From: Rhodococcus sp. CH91
GTDB lineage: Bacteria; Actinomycetota; Actinomycetes; Mycobacteriales; Mycobacteriaceae
Reading direction: 5' to 3'
Assembly: GCF_022554085.1 (NCBI RefSeq)
Contig: NZ_JAKFYR010000001.1
Span: forward strand, 124,001 to 188,000
Length of the DNA stretch: 64,000 bases
Of this stretch, positions 1 through 8,610 are shown in pieces. The translations under genes were made by a program, and so were the position numbers. Numbering within the stretch: the first letter of the stretch is position 1; every line of letters begins with the position of its first letter. The notes below the pieces were generated by a model. The model ran no database searches. It worked only from the letters and a program-made list of their open reading frames with translations, and was not told where the DNA came from.

Positions 1-1182
1 GACATGGACGGTGCGGCTCCGGTGACACAGCAGGCCATCGGCGCGGACGGCGGCCGATTCGAGTACGACTTCGTCGCGCCGGACCCCGGCACCTACTGGT
101 ACCACTCGCACAGCGGCCTGCAGGCCGATCGAGGACTGTTCGGCGCCATGATCATCGAGGATCCGGACGACCGCACCGGTGCCGACGCCGACGCGGTGCT
201 CGTGCTCGACGACTGGGTCGACGGCCTGGGCACGACACCCGACGCCGTCCTGGCAGCCCTCAACCCGCAGATCTCCGGACACGGCCCCAGCGGGCACGGC
301 GATGCCTCGGCGCCGGTGACGCATTCCGACGACGAGATGGCGACCGCACAGCGACTGGTCTCCCAGGGGCACGGCGACTCGTCGCCGCTCGGCGGCATGA
401 CGCAGCACATCGCGTATCCCCTCCATCTGATCAACGGGCGCCCTCCGAACGATCCGTCGGTGGTCGAAGCAGCTGCGGGACAACGGCTGCGGCTGCGAGT
501 GATCAATGCTGCAGCCGAGACCCCCTATCGGTTCGCGGTAGCGGGTCACGAGCTGACGGTGGTCGCCGTGGACGGCTTCGACGTCAGCCCCGCGACCGCC
601 GACACCGTGATCGTGGGAATGGCCCAGCGCGTGGATGTGCTCGTCACCGTCCGGTCGGGGGCGTGGCCGATCGTCGCGAAGGTCGAGGGCCGCGACGGTT
701 ACGCGTCGACCGTGCTCCGCAGCCACGATGCGATCCCGATGCCGGACCCCGATGTGGCCGGACGGATACCCGAACTCGACGGGCGGCTCGTCCCCGAGAG
801 CGAGCTGCGGCCGGTGGAGGCCGTGATGCTCGACGAGCGGGAGGTGGATCGCGACTACCGGATCGAGCTGATCCAGGCGGGTGACCGCTACGTGTGGGGC
901 ATGGCGGGGCCCGATGCCGGGCATCTGGTGATGAGAACCGGTGAGCGGGTGCGGATCACGATGGTCAACTCGTCGGCGATGTGGCATCCCATGCACACCC
1001 ACGGTCACACCTTCGCCGTTCCGGCTTACGGCGGCCTGCGACGCGACACCGTCAACGTGCTCCCGGGCACCGAGCTCGCCATCGAGTTCGACGCCGACAA
1101 TCCGGGTGAGTGGATGTTCCACTGTCACAACGCATATCACTTCGAAGCAGGGATGACCGCGAACCTGCGGTACATCCGGTGA
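1..1182 (+). CDS. Multicopper oxidase, C-terminal part (5' end outside window)
   Basis: The reading frame is open from base 1, so the N-terminal cupredoxin domain lies upstream of the window. The visible 393 residues carry copper sites of a CopA/laccase-type multicopper oxidase: WYHSHSGL with His35 and His37, HPMHTHGH at about 329-336, and HCHNAYHFEAGM at 374-385, which supplies the type 1 copper Cys, His and Met and the trinuclear-centre histidines. The family oxidises Cu(I) or organic substrates while reducing oxygen to water, usually outside the membrane. A central stretch (about 90-130) rich in His and Gly may hold extra copper. Two cupredoxin genes follow directly, which supports a role in copper tolerance. 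Family is certain, substrate is not. Confidence 0.93.
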   Translation, partial: DMDGAAPVTQQAIGADGGRFEYDFVAPDPGTYWYHSHSGLQADRGLFGAMIIEDPDDRTGADADAVLVLDDWVDGLGTTPDAVLAALNPQISGHGPSGHGDASAPVTHSDDEMATAQRLVSQGHGDSSPLGGMTQHIAYPLHLINGRPPNDPSVVEAAAGQRLRLRVINAAAETPYRFAVAGHELTVVAVDGFDVSPATADTVIVGMAQRVDVLVTVRSGAWPIVAKVEGRDGYASTVLRSHDAIPMPDPDVAGRIPELDGRLVPESELRPVEAVMLDEREVDRDYRIELIQAGDRYVWGMAGPDAGHLVMRTGERVRITMVNSSAMWHPMHTHGHTFAVPAYGGLRRDTVNVLPGTELAIEFDADNPGEWMFHCHNAYHFEAGMTANLRYIR

Positions 1183-1193
1183 GAGGACAGGAC

Positions 1194-1535
1194 ATGAGAA
1201 GAATTCTTTCCGCCGCAGCGGGCGTGACACTCGCGGCGGCTCTGCTGACCGGGTGCGGCGGCTCGTCCTCGGCCGAGCCCGCCGTCGTCATCGAGGTGAA
1301 GAACATGGCGTACAGTCCGGCGGAGGTCACGATCGACAAGGGCCGGACCGTCCGGTGGCAGTTCGACGATTCCGGGCTCCCACACGACGTCGCGGGTGAC
1401 GGCGCGCTCGCCGGGGAACTGAAGAGCGACCTGCTCACCGAGGGCACCTACGAGTACACCTTCGAGGAATCCGGCACGTACACCTACCACTGCACACCGC
1501 ACCCGGCGATGGTCGGCACGGTCATCGTCCGGTGA
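1194..1535 (+). CDS. Cupredoxin-domain lipoprotein
   Basis: A 113-residue protein with a signal peptide and lipobox LLTGC (Cys21), so probably a lipid-anchored extracellular protein. The rest is a plastocyanin-like fold with type 1 copper ligands His64, Cys100, His103 and Met106 (YHCTPHPAM). It probably shuttles electrons or copper to or from the multicopper oxidase 11 bp upstream. The ATG at 1194 is chosen over an upstream in-frame start because it begins exactly at the signal peptide. The stop overlaps the start of the next cupredoxin gene (GTGA), so the two are translationally coupled. Confidence 0.88.
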   Translation: MRRILSAAAGVTLAAALLTGCGGSSSAEPAVVIEVKNMAYSPAEVTIDKGRTVRWQFDDSGLPHDVAGDGALAGELKSDLLTEGTYEYTFEESGTYTYHCTPHPAMVGTVIVR

Positions 1536-1855
1536 CGTGGATCCGTCGGGGCGCAGCCGTGTTCGCTCTGCTGACGGCGACGTCGTGCAGCGCGTCCGCT
1601 GCCGGACCGGACGCCGAGATCGTGGTCCGGGACGTGCACTTCGCACCGGCCGACGTGACCGTGCCCGCCGGCAGCACCGTCCGGTGGGTCTTCGACGACG
1701 GCGGGGTGCTGCACCACGTCGGCTCCGAAGGCGAATTCGACAGCGGCATCACACCCGACGGCAGTTACGAGCACACCTTCACCACGCCGGGTGTGTACGA
1801 GTACCACTGTTCGGTCCACCGGTACATGACCGGAACGGTCACCGTGACCGGCTGA
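1532..1855 (+). CDS. Second cupredoxin-domain exported protein
   Basis: A 107-residue paralogue of the preceding gene, starting with GTG inside that gene's stop codon. It has an N-terminal hydrophobic export signal, with Cys19 in ATSC, a weak lipobox. Copper ligands are His61 or His62, Cys93, His96 and Met99 (YHCSVHRYM). The tandem pair looks like a local duplication; the two share the pattern around VRW-FDD, TYEYTF/SYEHTF and YHC. Probable role is periplasmic or cell-surface copper or electron transfer with the multicopper oxidase. Confidence 0.85.
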   Translation: MTWIRRGAAVFALLTATSCSASAAGPDAEIVVRDVHFAPADVTVPAGSTVRWVFDDGGVLHHVGSEGEFDSGITPDGSYEHTFTTPGVYEYHCSVHRYMTGTVTVTG

Positions 1856-1917
1856 CGGACGACGTCGTCCCCAGCGCCCGACTTCGACAGCCCCGAATAC
1901 GACAAAGGAGTAGTCCC

Positions 1918-2769
1918 ATGACGGAAACGCTCGTGCGTGAGCCGCTCGCTCACGCACCCCTGGACATCGATGTACCCGAGATCCGGCCCACTCTGGAGAA
2001 CGCCGTTCCCACAACGGCTCGGGCCGGGCTGATCGCGGGCGCCGCCGCGGTGGGCGCGGCTGCCGGACAGTTCGCCGCGCCCGCCGGACCCGCGGCACTG
2101 ACGGCCGCCGTGGTGGGCACGGGTGCCGTCACCGCACTCGCGGCGAACTGGTCGACCTGCGGCATGTCGGTCGCCGGCGTCGTCGCCGCCCCGAAACAGC
2201 CGGGGCGCCGCGGGTCGTCGACACCGGTCCGGCGTCTCGGATGGCACGCTCTGGGGTCCCTCGCCACCGGCATCCCGACCGGCGCACTCCTCGGCGCCCT
2301 CGGTGCCCTGGCCACGGACTCGGTGCCGTGGACGTGGATGCTCGGGGTCTGGGGCGTGCTCGCGCTCGGTTACGGTCTGCACGAGCTGGGCATGATCACC
2401 TTGCCGACGCCCATGCGGCGGCAGCAGCTCCCCCGGCATCTGCGCCGTACGACGGCCCCGTGGAAGGTCTCGCTGCTGTTCGGCGCTCTCATCGGACCCG
2501 GATTCATGATCTTCATCCGCTCGAGCGCGTACTACCTCCTGGTGCTCGGTGTGATCGCTTCGGGTTCACCGGTCCTCGGCGCCGCGATGTTCGCGACCGT
2601 CAGCCTCGGACGGTGCATGCCCAGCGTGCTGGCGATCCTGCACACCCGGCGTGGTGGATCGATGCCCGGTTTCCTGTCAGCGATGTGCGTGATCGACCGG
2701 CGCGTCCAGACCCTCACCGGCGGTGTGCTCGTCGCCCTGGCCGCATTCGCCCTTGCAGCGCTGGTGTGA
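1918..2769 (+). CDS. Polytopic membrane protein, possibly DsbD/CcdA-like
   Basis: A 283-residue integral membrane protein with about seven hydrophobic segments (roughly 35-55, 58-76, 110-132, 138-160, 183-200, 202-226 and 264-283). A canonical AAAGGAG ribosome site precedes the ATG at 1918. Small-residue-rich helices and the segment NWSTCGMS (78-84) recall the CcdA/DsbD/MauF thiol-electron transporters, but I cannot confirm that family by eye. It ends the copper operon, so it could deliver reductant to, or help metallate, the cupredoxins. Convergent with the next gene. Confidence 0.55.
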   Translation: MTETLVREPLAHAPLDIDVPEIRPTLENAVPTTARAGLIAGAAAVGAAAGQFAAPAGPAALTAAVVGTGAVTALAANWSTCGMSVAGVVAAPKQPGRRGSSTPVRRLGWHALGSLATGIPTGALLGALGALATDSVPWTWMLGVWGVLALGYGLHELGMITLPTPMRRQQLPRHLRRTTAPWKVSLLFGALIGPGFMIFIRSSAYYLLVLGVIASGSPVLGAAMFATVSLGRCMPSVLAILHTRRGGSMPGFLSAMCVIDRRVQTLTGGVLVALAAFALAALV

Positions 2770-2830
2770 CCGTACGTGCGTGGTTCCGGTGGTTCCCTCC
2801 GCCGGGACCACGCGCGGGGTGCGCAGCGCC

Positions 2831-4471
2831 CTACAGATCCTCGACGTACGGGATGTCGAGCACGGCACGCTCGCTCATCCACTCGCGCAGCACCTTCGTC
2901 GCGACGACATCGTCCTCGTTGTACTCGAGCAGGCGCACACGCTGCGCGGGATCGGGTTCACCGGCGAGTCCGACGGCCTCGCGGTACCAGCTCATCGACG
3001 CCTCACCCCCGGCCTCCGGGTCGCGCCAGTGATGTCCGGCGATCGGCGCGATCTTCTTGAGTCCCTTGCCGTTCGGGCACACGAACTGGTCGGTGACCGC
3101 CTGGAAGATGTCCACCCACTCGTTCGATCCGATGAACGCCTTGATCTCGGCGAGTTCGGGCACACCGGGAAATCCGTGGAAGCGCCGTGCCGACGACAAC
3201 AGCCACTTGTCCTCCGCCGAACGCGAATAGCAATAGGCCGCAAAGGTCTTCCCACGACGCTCCGCGGTGCGCCTCTGGTCCGACAACCAGCGCCAGAAAT
3301 CGGCGAACGAACGCGCTTCGTCGTCGGTGGGCACCGGCTCCCACGTCGCGAAGGGGATGTATTCCGAGTCCGATCCCGAGTTGAGCAGGGTGCCCCACAG
3401 ATAGGCCCCGTGCTCGTGGAAGCTCTCCATGTCGATGTCGACCTCGATGTCGGCGCGGTGCACGTGCACGTGCCGGTATCGCCGGACCAGCGGCGCCCCG
3501 GCCAGCCAGGCCCGCGCCGTCACGATCGAGTCCTCGAACGATCCCTGCGGCCACGCCTCCGGTTCGCCACCTTCCCACCGGGCGAGCCCGTCGATGGTGT
3601 GGACCTCGAGTTCGCGCAGCACATCGGCGCGTTGCCCCGGGGCGACCAGCGAGACGTCCCGGGTCCTCGTGAGCTCGGCGCGGCAGCGATCCCACCACGG
3701 GCACGTCTTGCACTCACCGATCTGCGAGGGAGACGTCGGTACCCGGCCACGAGCGATCTCGAGGCGATCGGTCAGGCGAGCGTCGTAGTCGTCGAGGATC
3801 GCGTCGAGATCGTGCACGAGGATGCAGTCACCGCCGTAGCCGATGGCACCCGCGACCTTCGCCGGACTCGCCAGTCCGTGCCGCTCGAGCATCCGGTACA
3901 GATGCGCCAGACGCATCTGGTCGCGCAGCTGACTGCGCACCTTGCGGCTGTCGTCGACGGCCGGCTCCCAGGCGAACAGACCGCTGGTGACGGCCCCGTG
4001 TCCGGGATCGGTGACCTTGTGGTTGACGACGATCACGGGGATGTAGCCCCCGTGTTCGAGATCTCGCATCAGGATCTCGGACCTGCCACGACGGCCGGTA
4101 TCGGGTTCGGTGGGCAGGACCGCGCCCCAGATCCGGTCGGCGCCCGCGCGGCACGCGTCGAGCGTGCGTTCGGCACGCCGCGCCATCGGCCCCTCGGGAG
4201 CGACGAGCACCCAGCCCTCCGGGTCGGCGTCGAAGAGCTTCTGACGGATCGCCTCGCGATGCGCGGCCGCCGCTTCCTGACGCTGCCGCGCACCGGGATT
4301 ATCGGGTGCACCTGCGAGTTCGTCGGGGAAGGTGGCATCGAGATAGACCCGGTGACGGCACCTCGTCAGAGCAGCGGCCTCGATGGCGATGGCCTTGTGC
4401 TGTGACACTCCGCGGTCGGGCCGCGGTAGTTCTCCGGTTGCCTCCACGACATTCCAGGGTATTCCCTGCAC
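2831..4471 (-). CDS. TM0106-family RecB-like nuclease with RNase H-fold C-terminus
   Basis: A 546-residue protein with the layout of the actinobacterial TM0106/YprB-type nucleases. The N-terminal half is RecB-like and has a cysteine cluster CKTCPWWDRC just before mid-protein, as in iron-sulfur PD-(D/E)XK nucleases. The C-terminal half has RNase H/DEDD-type acidic motifs: DIDMES and, close to the end, YNEDDVVAT. The likely activity is exonuclease-type DNA processing in the cytoplasm; the biological role is not known to me. It is transcribed alone, convergent with the copper operon and divergent from the DUF6474 gene, with 86 bp between the two starts. Confidence 0.8.
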   Translation of the reverse strand: MQGIPWNVVEATGELPRPDRGVSQHKAIAIEAAALTRCRHRVYLDATFPDELAGAPDNPGARQRQEAAAAHREAIRQKLFDADPEGWVLVAPEGPMARRAERTLDACRAGADRIWGAVLPTEPDTGRRGRSEILMRDLEHGGYIPVIVVNHKVTDPGHGAVTSGLFAWEPAVDDSRKVRSQLRDQMRLAHLYRMLERHGLASPAKVAGAIGYGGDCILVHDLDAILDDYDARLTDRLEIARGRVPTSPSQIGECKTCPWWDRCRAELTRTRDVSLVAPGQRADVLRELEVHTIDGLARWEGGEPEAWPQGSFEDSIVTARAWLAGAPLVRRYRHVHVHRADIEVDIDMESFHEHGAYLWGTLLNSGSDSEYIPFATWEPVPTDDEARSFADFWRWLSDQRRTAERRGKTFAAYCYSRSAEDKWLLSSARRFHGFPGVPELAEIKAFIGSNEWVDIFQAVTDQFVCPNGKGLKKIAPIAGHHWRDPEAGGEASMSWYREAVGLAGEPDPAQRVRLLEYNEDDVVATKVLREWMSERAVLDIPYVEDL

Positions 4472-4557
4472 AGGCGACGGCTCGCAGCAGCACCGTCACG
4501 TTAGGCTGACGCGGGGCGCCGGAGCGTCGTGTCGTACCGAATGGAGGGTGCTGTTCG

Positions 4558-5241
4558 ATGGGGTTGTTCACACGGAAGCGTCGCGCGACTCGCAGGGCCG
4601 AGGCCAAGGCACTCAGAGCCAAGGCGAAGCTCGAGGCCAGGCTGGTCGCGAAGAACCGGCTCAAGAACGACCGCCGGGCGGCCAAAGCCAAGACCAAGAT
4701 CGACAAGAAGCTCGCGAAGTCCCAGGTCAAGCTCGATCAGGAACTGGTGAAATCCCAGGCGAAGGTCGAGAAGGAACAGATCGCGACACTCAAGGCGCAG
4801 AAGAAGGCCGCAGAGAGCCAGGGTCTCACGGCAGCGAAGGTGCGCCGCTATCTCGGCGTCGCGCGTCTGCTCGCGCCGGTTCTCGTCCCGATCGTCTACC
4901 AGGTGGTCACCGCACTGCGCGGTCAGCTCGACGCACGCCGGGCGCAGCAGCTCGGAGTTCCGATCGAGGAGCTCGGCTCGTTCACCGGGCACGGTGCACG
5001 GCTCAGCGCCCGCATCGCGGGGGCCGAGCAGTCGCTCGTGAAGGTCGAGCAGCGCAACCCCAAGGATGCGGAGACCCAGAAGTTCGCCACCGCGACCCGC
5101 GAGCGGCTCACCGATCTGACCACCGCGGTGCAGACGGCCGAGCAGATGCCGAGCGCCCGGCGGAAGTCGGCACACGCGGCGATCTCGTCGGAACTCGACG
5201 GGATCGAGGCGGACCTGCTCGCCCGTCTCGGCGTGCGCTGA
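4558..5241 (+). CDS. DUF6474-type coiled-coil protein
   Basis: A 227-residue protein. Residues 5-90 are extremely rich in Lys, Arg, Ala and Glu, with heptad-like repeats that predict a long basic coiled coil. Residues 100-118 form a short hydrophobic segment (VARLLAPVLVPIVYQVV), and the C-terminal half is an alpha-helical, mildly acidic domain. This matches a conserved Mycobacteriales family annotated DUF6474, with no assigned function. The hydrophobic segment suggests membrane association with the basic coil facing the cytoplasm; that is inference. The following copper-linked membrane gene starts 30 bp downstream. Confidence 0.75.
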   Translation: MGLFTRKRRATRRAEAKALRAKAKLEARLVAKNRLKNDRRAAKAKTKIDKKLAKSQVKLDQELVKSQAKVEKEQIATLKAQKKAAESQGLTAAKVRRYLGVARLLAPVLVPIVYQVVTALRGQLDARRAQQLGVPIEELGSFTGHGARLSARIAGAEQSLVKVEQRNPKDAETQKFATATRERLTDLTTAVQTAEQMPSARRKSAHAAISSELDGIEADLLARLGVR

Positions 5242-5270
5242 TCTGCCGGGATCGAGAAGACGCGACCGCA

Positions 5271-5762
5271 GTGACCACCTTTCCGACCGTTCTCGGCACC
5301 ACCGCCGGCATCACGACCGCGGTGCTGGCGGTGGCCGCCCACGGCGCCGCCGGCGGAGGTGTACCGACCGGTCCGGTGACGGTCCTGCTCGTCGCGGTCT
5401 CGGTCGCGGTCGGGATTCTCGGCGCCCACCTGCCGTCGCTGTCCCCGCTGGTACTGCTCGCCGGCGGGCAGGCGGCCACACACGTCGCACTCACGATGCT
5501 GGTCGCCGGTCACGGGCACATGCCGATGTCCATGCTGGCCGCGCACGTGATCGCCGTGGCCGCATGCGCTGCACTGCTCGGCGCGGCCGCCCGCGTGTAC
5601 GCGGTGTGCGGTGCCGTTCTGAGGACCGTGCTGATGCGCGGTCCGGTCGTCGAAGCGCCGGGCGTGCTCGCCCCGACCTCCTCGACGGACCGGCTCGTAT
5701 GGGGACGTGCGCCCCCGGCCATCTCGAGGCGAGGACCACCGGTCGCCGCGGTTCGACCGTGA
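5271..5762 (+). CDS. Small His/Met-bearing membrane protein upstream of ycnI
   Basis: A 163-residue protein with about four membrane segments (about 10-25, 35-55, 60-80 and 87-107) and a short tail. Between segments three and four it has a possible metal motif HGHMPM (81-86), plus other membrane histidines (His24, His53, His71, His92). The start is GTG at 5271. It lies immediately upstream of the YcnI-CopC-CopD genes, so a part in copper import or sensing is plausible. I do not recognise a named family. Confidence 0.7.
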   Translation: MTTFPTVLGTTAGITTAVLAVAAHGAAGGGVPTGPVTVLLVAVSVAVGILGAHLPSLSPLVLLAGGQAATHVALTMLVAGHGHMPMSMLAAHVIAVAACAALLGAAARVYAVCGAVLRTVLMRGPVVEAPGVLAPTSSTDRLVWGRAPPAISRRGPPVAAVRP

Positions 5763-5799
5763 CGATCACCGATCCTCTTCCCACGAGAAAGACATCTCC

Positions 5800-6489
5800 A
5801 TGTCCCAGTTCTCCCGTCGCGCCCTCGTGGGCGCGGCAGCAACCACTGCACTGATGCTCGCGGGCACGGGCCTCGCCTCCGCCCACGTCAGCGTCGTCGC
5901 TCCCGGTGCCGAGCAGGGCGGCTATTCCGTCCTGACCTTCCGGGTGCCCACCGAATCCGAGACCGCAGGCACCACCGCCGTCACCGTGGAACTCCCCGGG
6001 CTGCGCTCGGCGCGCACCGAACCGCTCCCGGGCTGGACCGCGACCGTCGAGAAGGATCCCGAGTCGCAGCTCGTCACCTCGGTCACCTGGACCGCCGAGC
6101 CGGACGTCCAGGTCGGTCCGGGCCAGTTCCAGCAGTTCGTCCTGTCCGCCGGGCCGCTCCCGGAGGACGAGGAGATCGCCTTCCCCGCGATCCAGACCTA
6201 CAGCGACGGCGAGGTCGTCGCATGGGACCAGATCGCGACCGGCGACGCGGAGCCCGAGCGCCCCGCCCCGACCCTCACACTCGCAGCGAGCAGCGGCGAC
6301 GGGCACGGACACGGCACCGACGACAGCGCTGCCACGAGCACTGCCACGGACACCGGGCAGGCCGGTGGCGCGGCGGAGACCACGGCCACCGACACCACCG
6401 CGCGCTGGCTCGGCGGAGTCGGTCTCGTGCTCGGCGCGCTCGGTGCCGCACTCGGCCTCGGCGCCGTGATCCGGGGGCGGCGGGCATGA
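5800..6489 (+). CDS. YcnI family (DUF1775) copper-binding protein
   Basis: A 229-residue membrane-anchored exported protein. A twin-arginine-like N-terminus (SRRALVG) and hydrophobic core end in ASA, so cleavage would expose His29 (AHVSVVAPG), the amino-terminal copper ligand of YcnI proteins. The DUF1775 domain runs to about residue 160, followed by a His-containing acidic linker (GDGHGHGTDD) and a C-terminal transmembrane helix with an Arg-rich stop (about 205-229). Its stop overlaps the copC start (ATGA). YcnI is thought to be a periplasmic copper chaperone working with CopC and CopD. Confidence 0.9.
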   Translation: MSQFSRRALVGAAATTALMLAGTGLASAHVSVVAPGAEQGGYSVLTFRVPTESETAGTTAVTVELPGLRSARTEPLPGWTATVEKDPESQLVTSVTWTAEPDVQVGPGQFQQFVLSAGPLPEDEEIAFPAIQTYSDGEVVAWDQIATGDAEPERPAPTLTLAASSGDGHGHGTDDSAATSTATDTGQAGGAAETTATDTTARWLGGVGLVLGALGAALGLGAVIRGRRA

Positions 6490-7004
6490 AGCGCATCCTC
6501 GTTCTCCTCGCCGCGCTGATCGCGTCCCTGTCCCTGTCCGTCGGTTCCGCGGCCGCTCACTCGGTAGCGTTGTCGAGCTCACCGGAGGACGGCGCGCAGA
6601 TCGCCGAGGCCCCCGACCGGGTGACCGTGACGTTCAACGAGGAGCTGCAGGAGCAGTTCGCGGCCCTCACGGTCGTGGGGCCCGACGGCAACCTGTGGTC
6701 GAAGAGCGACCCGATCATCGACGGTGCGACAGCGGCCGTGGAACTCGACGGTCTCGGACCCGTCGGCGAGTACACCATCGCCTACCGGGTGACCTCCGCG
6801 GACGGACATCCCGTCAGCGGCACACGCACCTTCACACTCACCCAGGAGGGCACCGGCACACCCGGCAAGGCCGCCTCCGGCGATTCCGGCTCGGAATCGG
6901 GTGACGACGGCGACAGCGGTCCCGCCGTCTGGTGGTTCGTCGTGGCGGGTGTCGTGGTGGTCGCCGCAGGCCTCGTCTTCGCGCTGCGCAAGCCGAAGGC
7001 CTGA
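6486..7004 (+). CDS. copC: CopC-domain copper-binding protein
   Basis: A 172-residue exported protein with a signal peptide ending SAAA, so the mature N-terminus is His25. His25 together with Asp106 and His108 (SADGHPVSG) forms the typical Cu(II) site of the CopC/YcnJ/PcoC fold. The domain ends near 120 and is followed by a Gly/Ser/Asp linker and a transmembrane helix (about 148-166), so the protein is membrane-tethered. It hands copper to CopD, encoded 5 bp downstream, or takes it from YcnI. Confidence 0.92.
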   Translation: MKRILVLLAALIASLSLSVGSAAAHSVALSSSPEDGAQIAEAPDRVTVTFNEELQEQFAALTVVGPDGNLWSKSDPIIDGATAAVELDGLGPVGEYTIAYRVTSADGHPVSGTRTFTLTQEGTGTPGKAASGDSGSESGDDGDSGPAVWWFVVAGVVVVAAGLVFALRKPKA

Positions 7005-7009
7005 CCCGC

Positions 7010-7948
7010 ATGATCCCGGAACGCCGGCAGTGGCTCGTCGTGGCCGCTGCCGGCGTCGCCTTCGGGGCCCTCGCGGGCATCTCCGCGGCGGGTTCTCTCG
7101 CGCTTCCGGCTGCCTCGAGTTCGGTGCGGGCACTGAGCCTGTGTGCCGGTTCCACCGTGCTCGGACTGGCCGTGCTGGCGTCGATGGTGCAGGGACAGCG
7201 CCGCCCGGCGGTCGCCTCCGATGCGGTGTGGCGGGCAATCGCGGTATTCGGGGGAGCCTGGCTCGTGCTCGCGAGCATCGATCTCGCGTGGGCGGCGTCC
7301 ACGGCGTTCGACGTGCCCGCTCTCGATCTCGATGTGGCCCGCTTCGGGGATTACCTCGCCACCACCACCGGACGCGTGGATGCCGCGGCGTGGCTGTGTG
7401 TCGCGGTGAGCACGCTGGTCGCTGCGGTGGCCTATCGCAGGTCGGCGTCGTGGTCGACCGCACCGGTACTCGTCGCTGCGGCTCTGGCGCTGATCGCCCG
7501 GCCGGTCACGGGTCACATGGCACAGCAGCCCTTCGGGTCCGTCCTCAATGCGGTACACGTGCTCGCGGCCGCGGTGTGGTTCGGCGTGCTGGTGGCACTG
7601 GCGGTGACGATCCGGGGACGAGCGGCGTGGGCAGACCTCCTTCCGCGTTATTCACGACTCGCCCTGTGGTGTGTGGTGGCGTTGGTGGTGACGGGGGTGA
7701 TCGACGCGGCGGTGCGGCTCGGATCCGTCTCCGCGCTGCTGGGGACGGGCTACGGGCGCATCGTTCTCGCCAAGGTGATCGTGCTGGGTGCTCTGCTGGT
7801 GCTCGCGTGGAACTGGCGGCGCACCTGGCTGCCCGCCGCCGCAGCCCATCGGAACCAGGAGGAGGAATCCCTGCGCAACGCCGTCCTCGAGGTGTGTGCG
7901 ATGTCGGTCGCGCTGGGACTCGCGGCCGGACTCGCCACCACGGCGTGA
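7010..7948 (+). CDS. copD: CopD-type copper resistance/import membrane protein
   Basis: A 312-residue protein with about eight transmembrane helices. The C-terminal half matches the CopD domain: HVLAAAVWFGVLVAL, the SRLALWCVVALVVTG helix, and YGRIVLAKVIVLGALL followed by WNWRR. Conserved histidines near helix ends (GHMAQQP and HVLAAA) are candidate copper ligands. CopD moves copper across the cytoplasmic membrane with CopC. The ATG at 7010 sits 5 bp after the copC stop. This completes a set of membrane protein, YcnI, CopC and CopD, convergent with udgX (4 bp between stops). Confidence 0.9.
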   Translation: MIPERRQWLVVAAAGVAFGALAGISAAGSLALPAASSSVRALSLCAGSTVLGLAVLASMVQGQRRPAVASDAVWRAIAVFGGAWLVLASIDLAWAASTAFDVPALDLDVARFGDYLATTTGRVDAAAWLCVAVSTLVAAVAYRRSASWSTAPVLVAAALALIARPVTGHMAQQPFGSVLNAVHVLAAAVWFGVLVALAVTIRGRAAWADLLPRYSRLALWCVVALVVTGVIDAAVRLGSVSALLGTGYGRIVLAKVIVLGALLVLAWNWRRTWLPAAAAHRNQEEESLRNAVLEVCAMSVALGLAAGLATTA

Positions 7949-7952
7949 GCCG

Positions 7953-8591
7953 TCACAGGGTGGCGGCGCGTGCCAGATCCTGTACGAACGACCGGAACAT
8001 GTCGTCGCGCTGCGACTTGGCCCGCAGCACCGCGGACGGGTGCACTGTGACGACCACTGCGGGGTCGCACCCCTCGCGCAGTTCGCCGGGCAGCCGGAGC
8101 ACTTCACCGCGATGCTGCGTGAGCTTGAAATCCTTGCCCAGCAGCGACTGTGCGGCCGTAGCACCGAGACACACCACCACTTCGGGGCGGACAGCGTCGA
8201 GTTCGGCCTCGAGCCACGGCCGGCACGCGGAGACCTGCGCGCCGGTCGGCTTCTTGTGGATCCGGCGGCGGCCGTTGGCCGACCGATCGAACCGGAAGTG
8301 TTTGACCGCGTTGGTCACGTACACCGTCCCCCGATCGACGTCCGCACGTTCGAGAGCCTTGTCGAGCAGATGGCCGGCCGGACCGACGAACGGTTCTCCG
8401 GCCAGGTCCTCCTCGTTGCCCGGCTGCTCGCCGACGAGCATCATGCGCGCCTCGTGCCCGCCGCCGCCGAAGACGGTGCGTTCGGCCTCCCGGTAGAGAT
8501 CGCACCCCCGGCACCCCGCGGAGGCAGCAGCGAGTTCGGCGAGATCACGGGTGTCGGGGACGTACTGCTGTGCCCCGGGATAGGTCACCAT
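7953..8591 (-). CDS. udgX: UdgX-family uracil-DNA binding protein
   Basis: A 212-residue uracil-DNA glycosylase superfamily protein. It has the UdgX signature GEQPGNEEDLAG with FVGPAG (54-72) and the extended loop GRRRIHKKPTG with His112, the residue that in characterised UdgX attacks the sugar and forms a covalent DNA adduct. Cys27, Cys30, Cys123 and Cys141 fit the iron-sulfur ligands. VTVHPSAVLR near the C-terminus is motif 2. The family binds uracil in DNA irreversibly and probably acts in DNA damage tolerance in actinobacteria. It follows the carboxylase gene on the same strand, separated by 19 bp. Confidence 0.93.
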   Translation of the reverse strand: MVTYPGAQQYVPDTRDLAELAAASAGCRGCDLYREAERTVFGGGGHEARMMLVGEQPGNEEDLAGEPFVGPAGHLLDKALERADVDRGTVYVTNAVKHFRFDRSANGRRRIHKKPTGAQVSACRPWLEAELDAVRPEVVVCLGATAAQSLLGKDFKLTQHRGEVLRLPGELREGCDPAVVVTVHPSAVLRAKSQRDDMFRSFVQDLARAATL

Positions 8592-8610
8592 GCGCGTCGG
8601 GTACCCGGCT

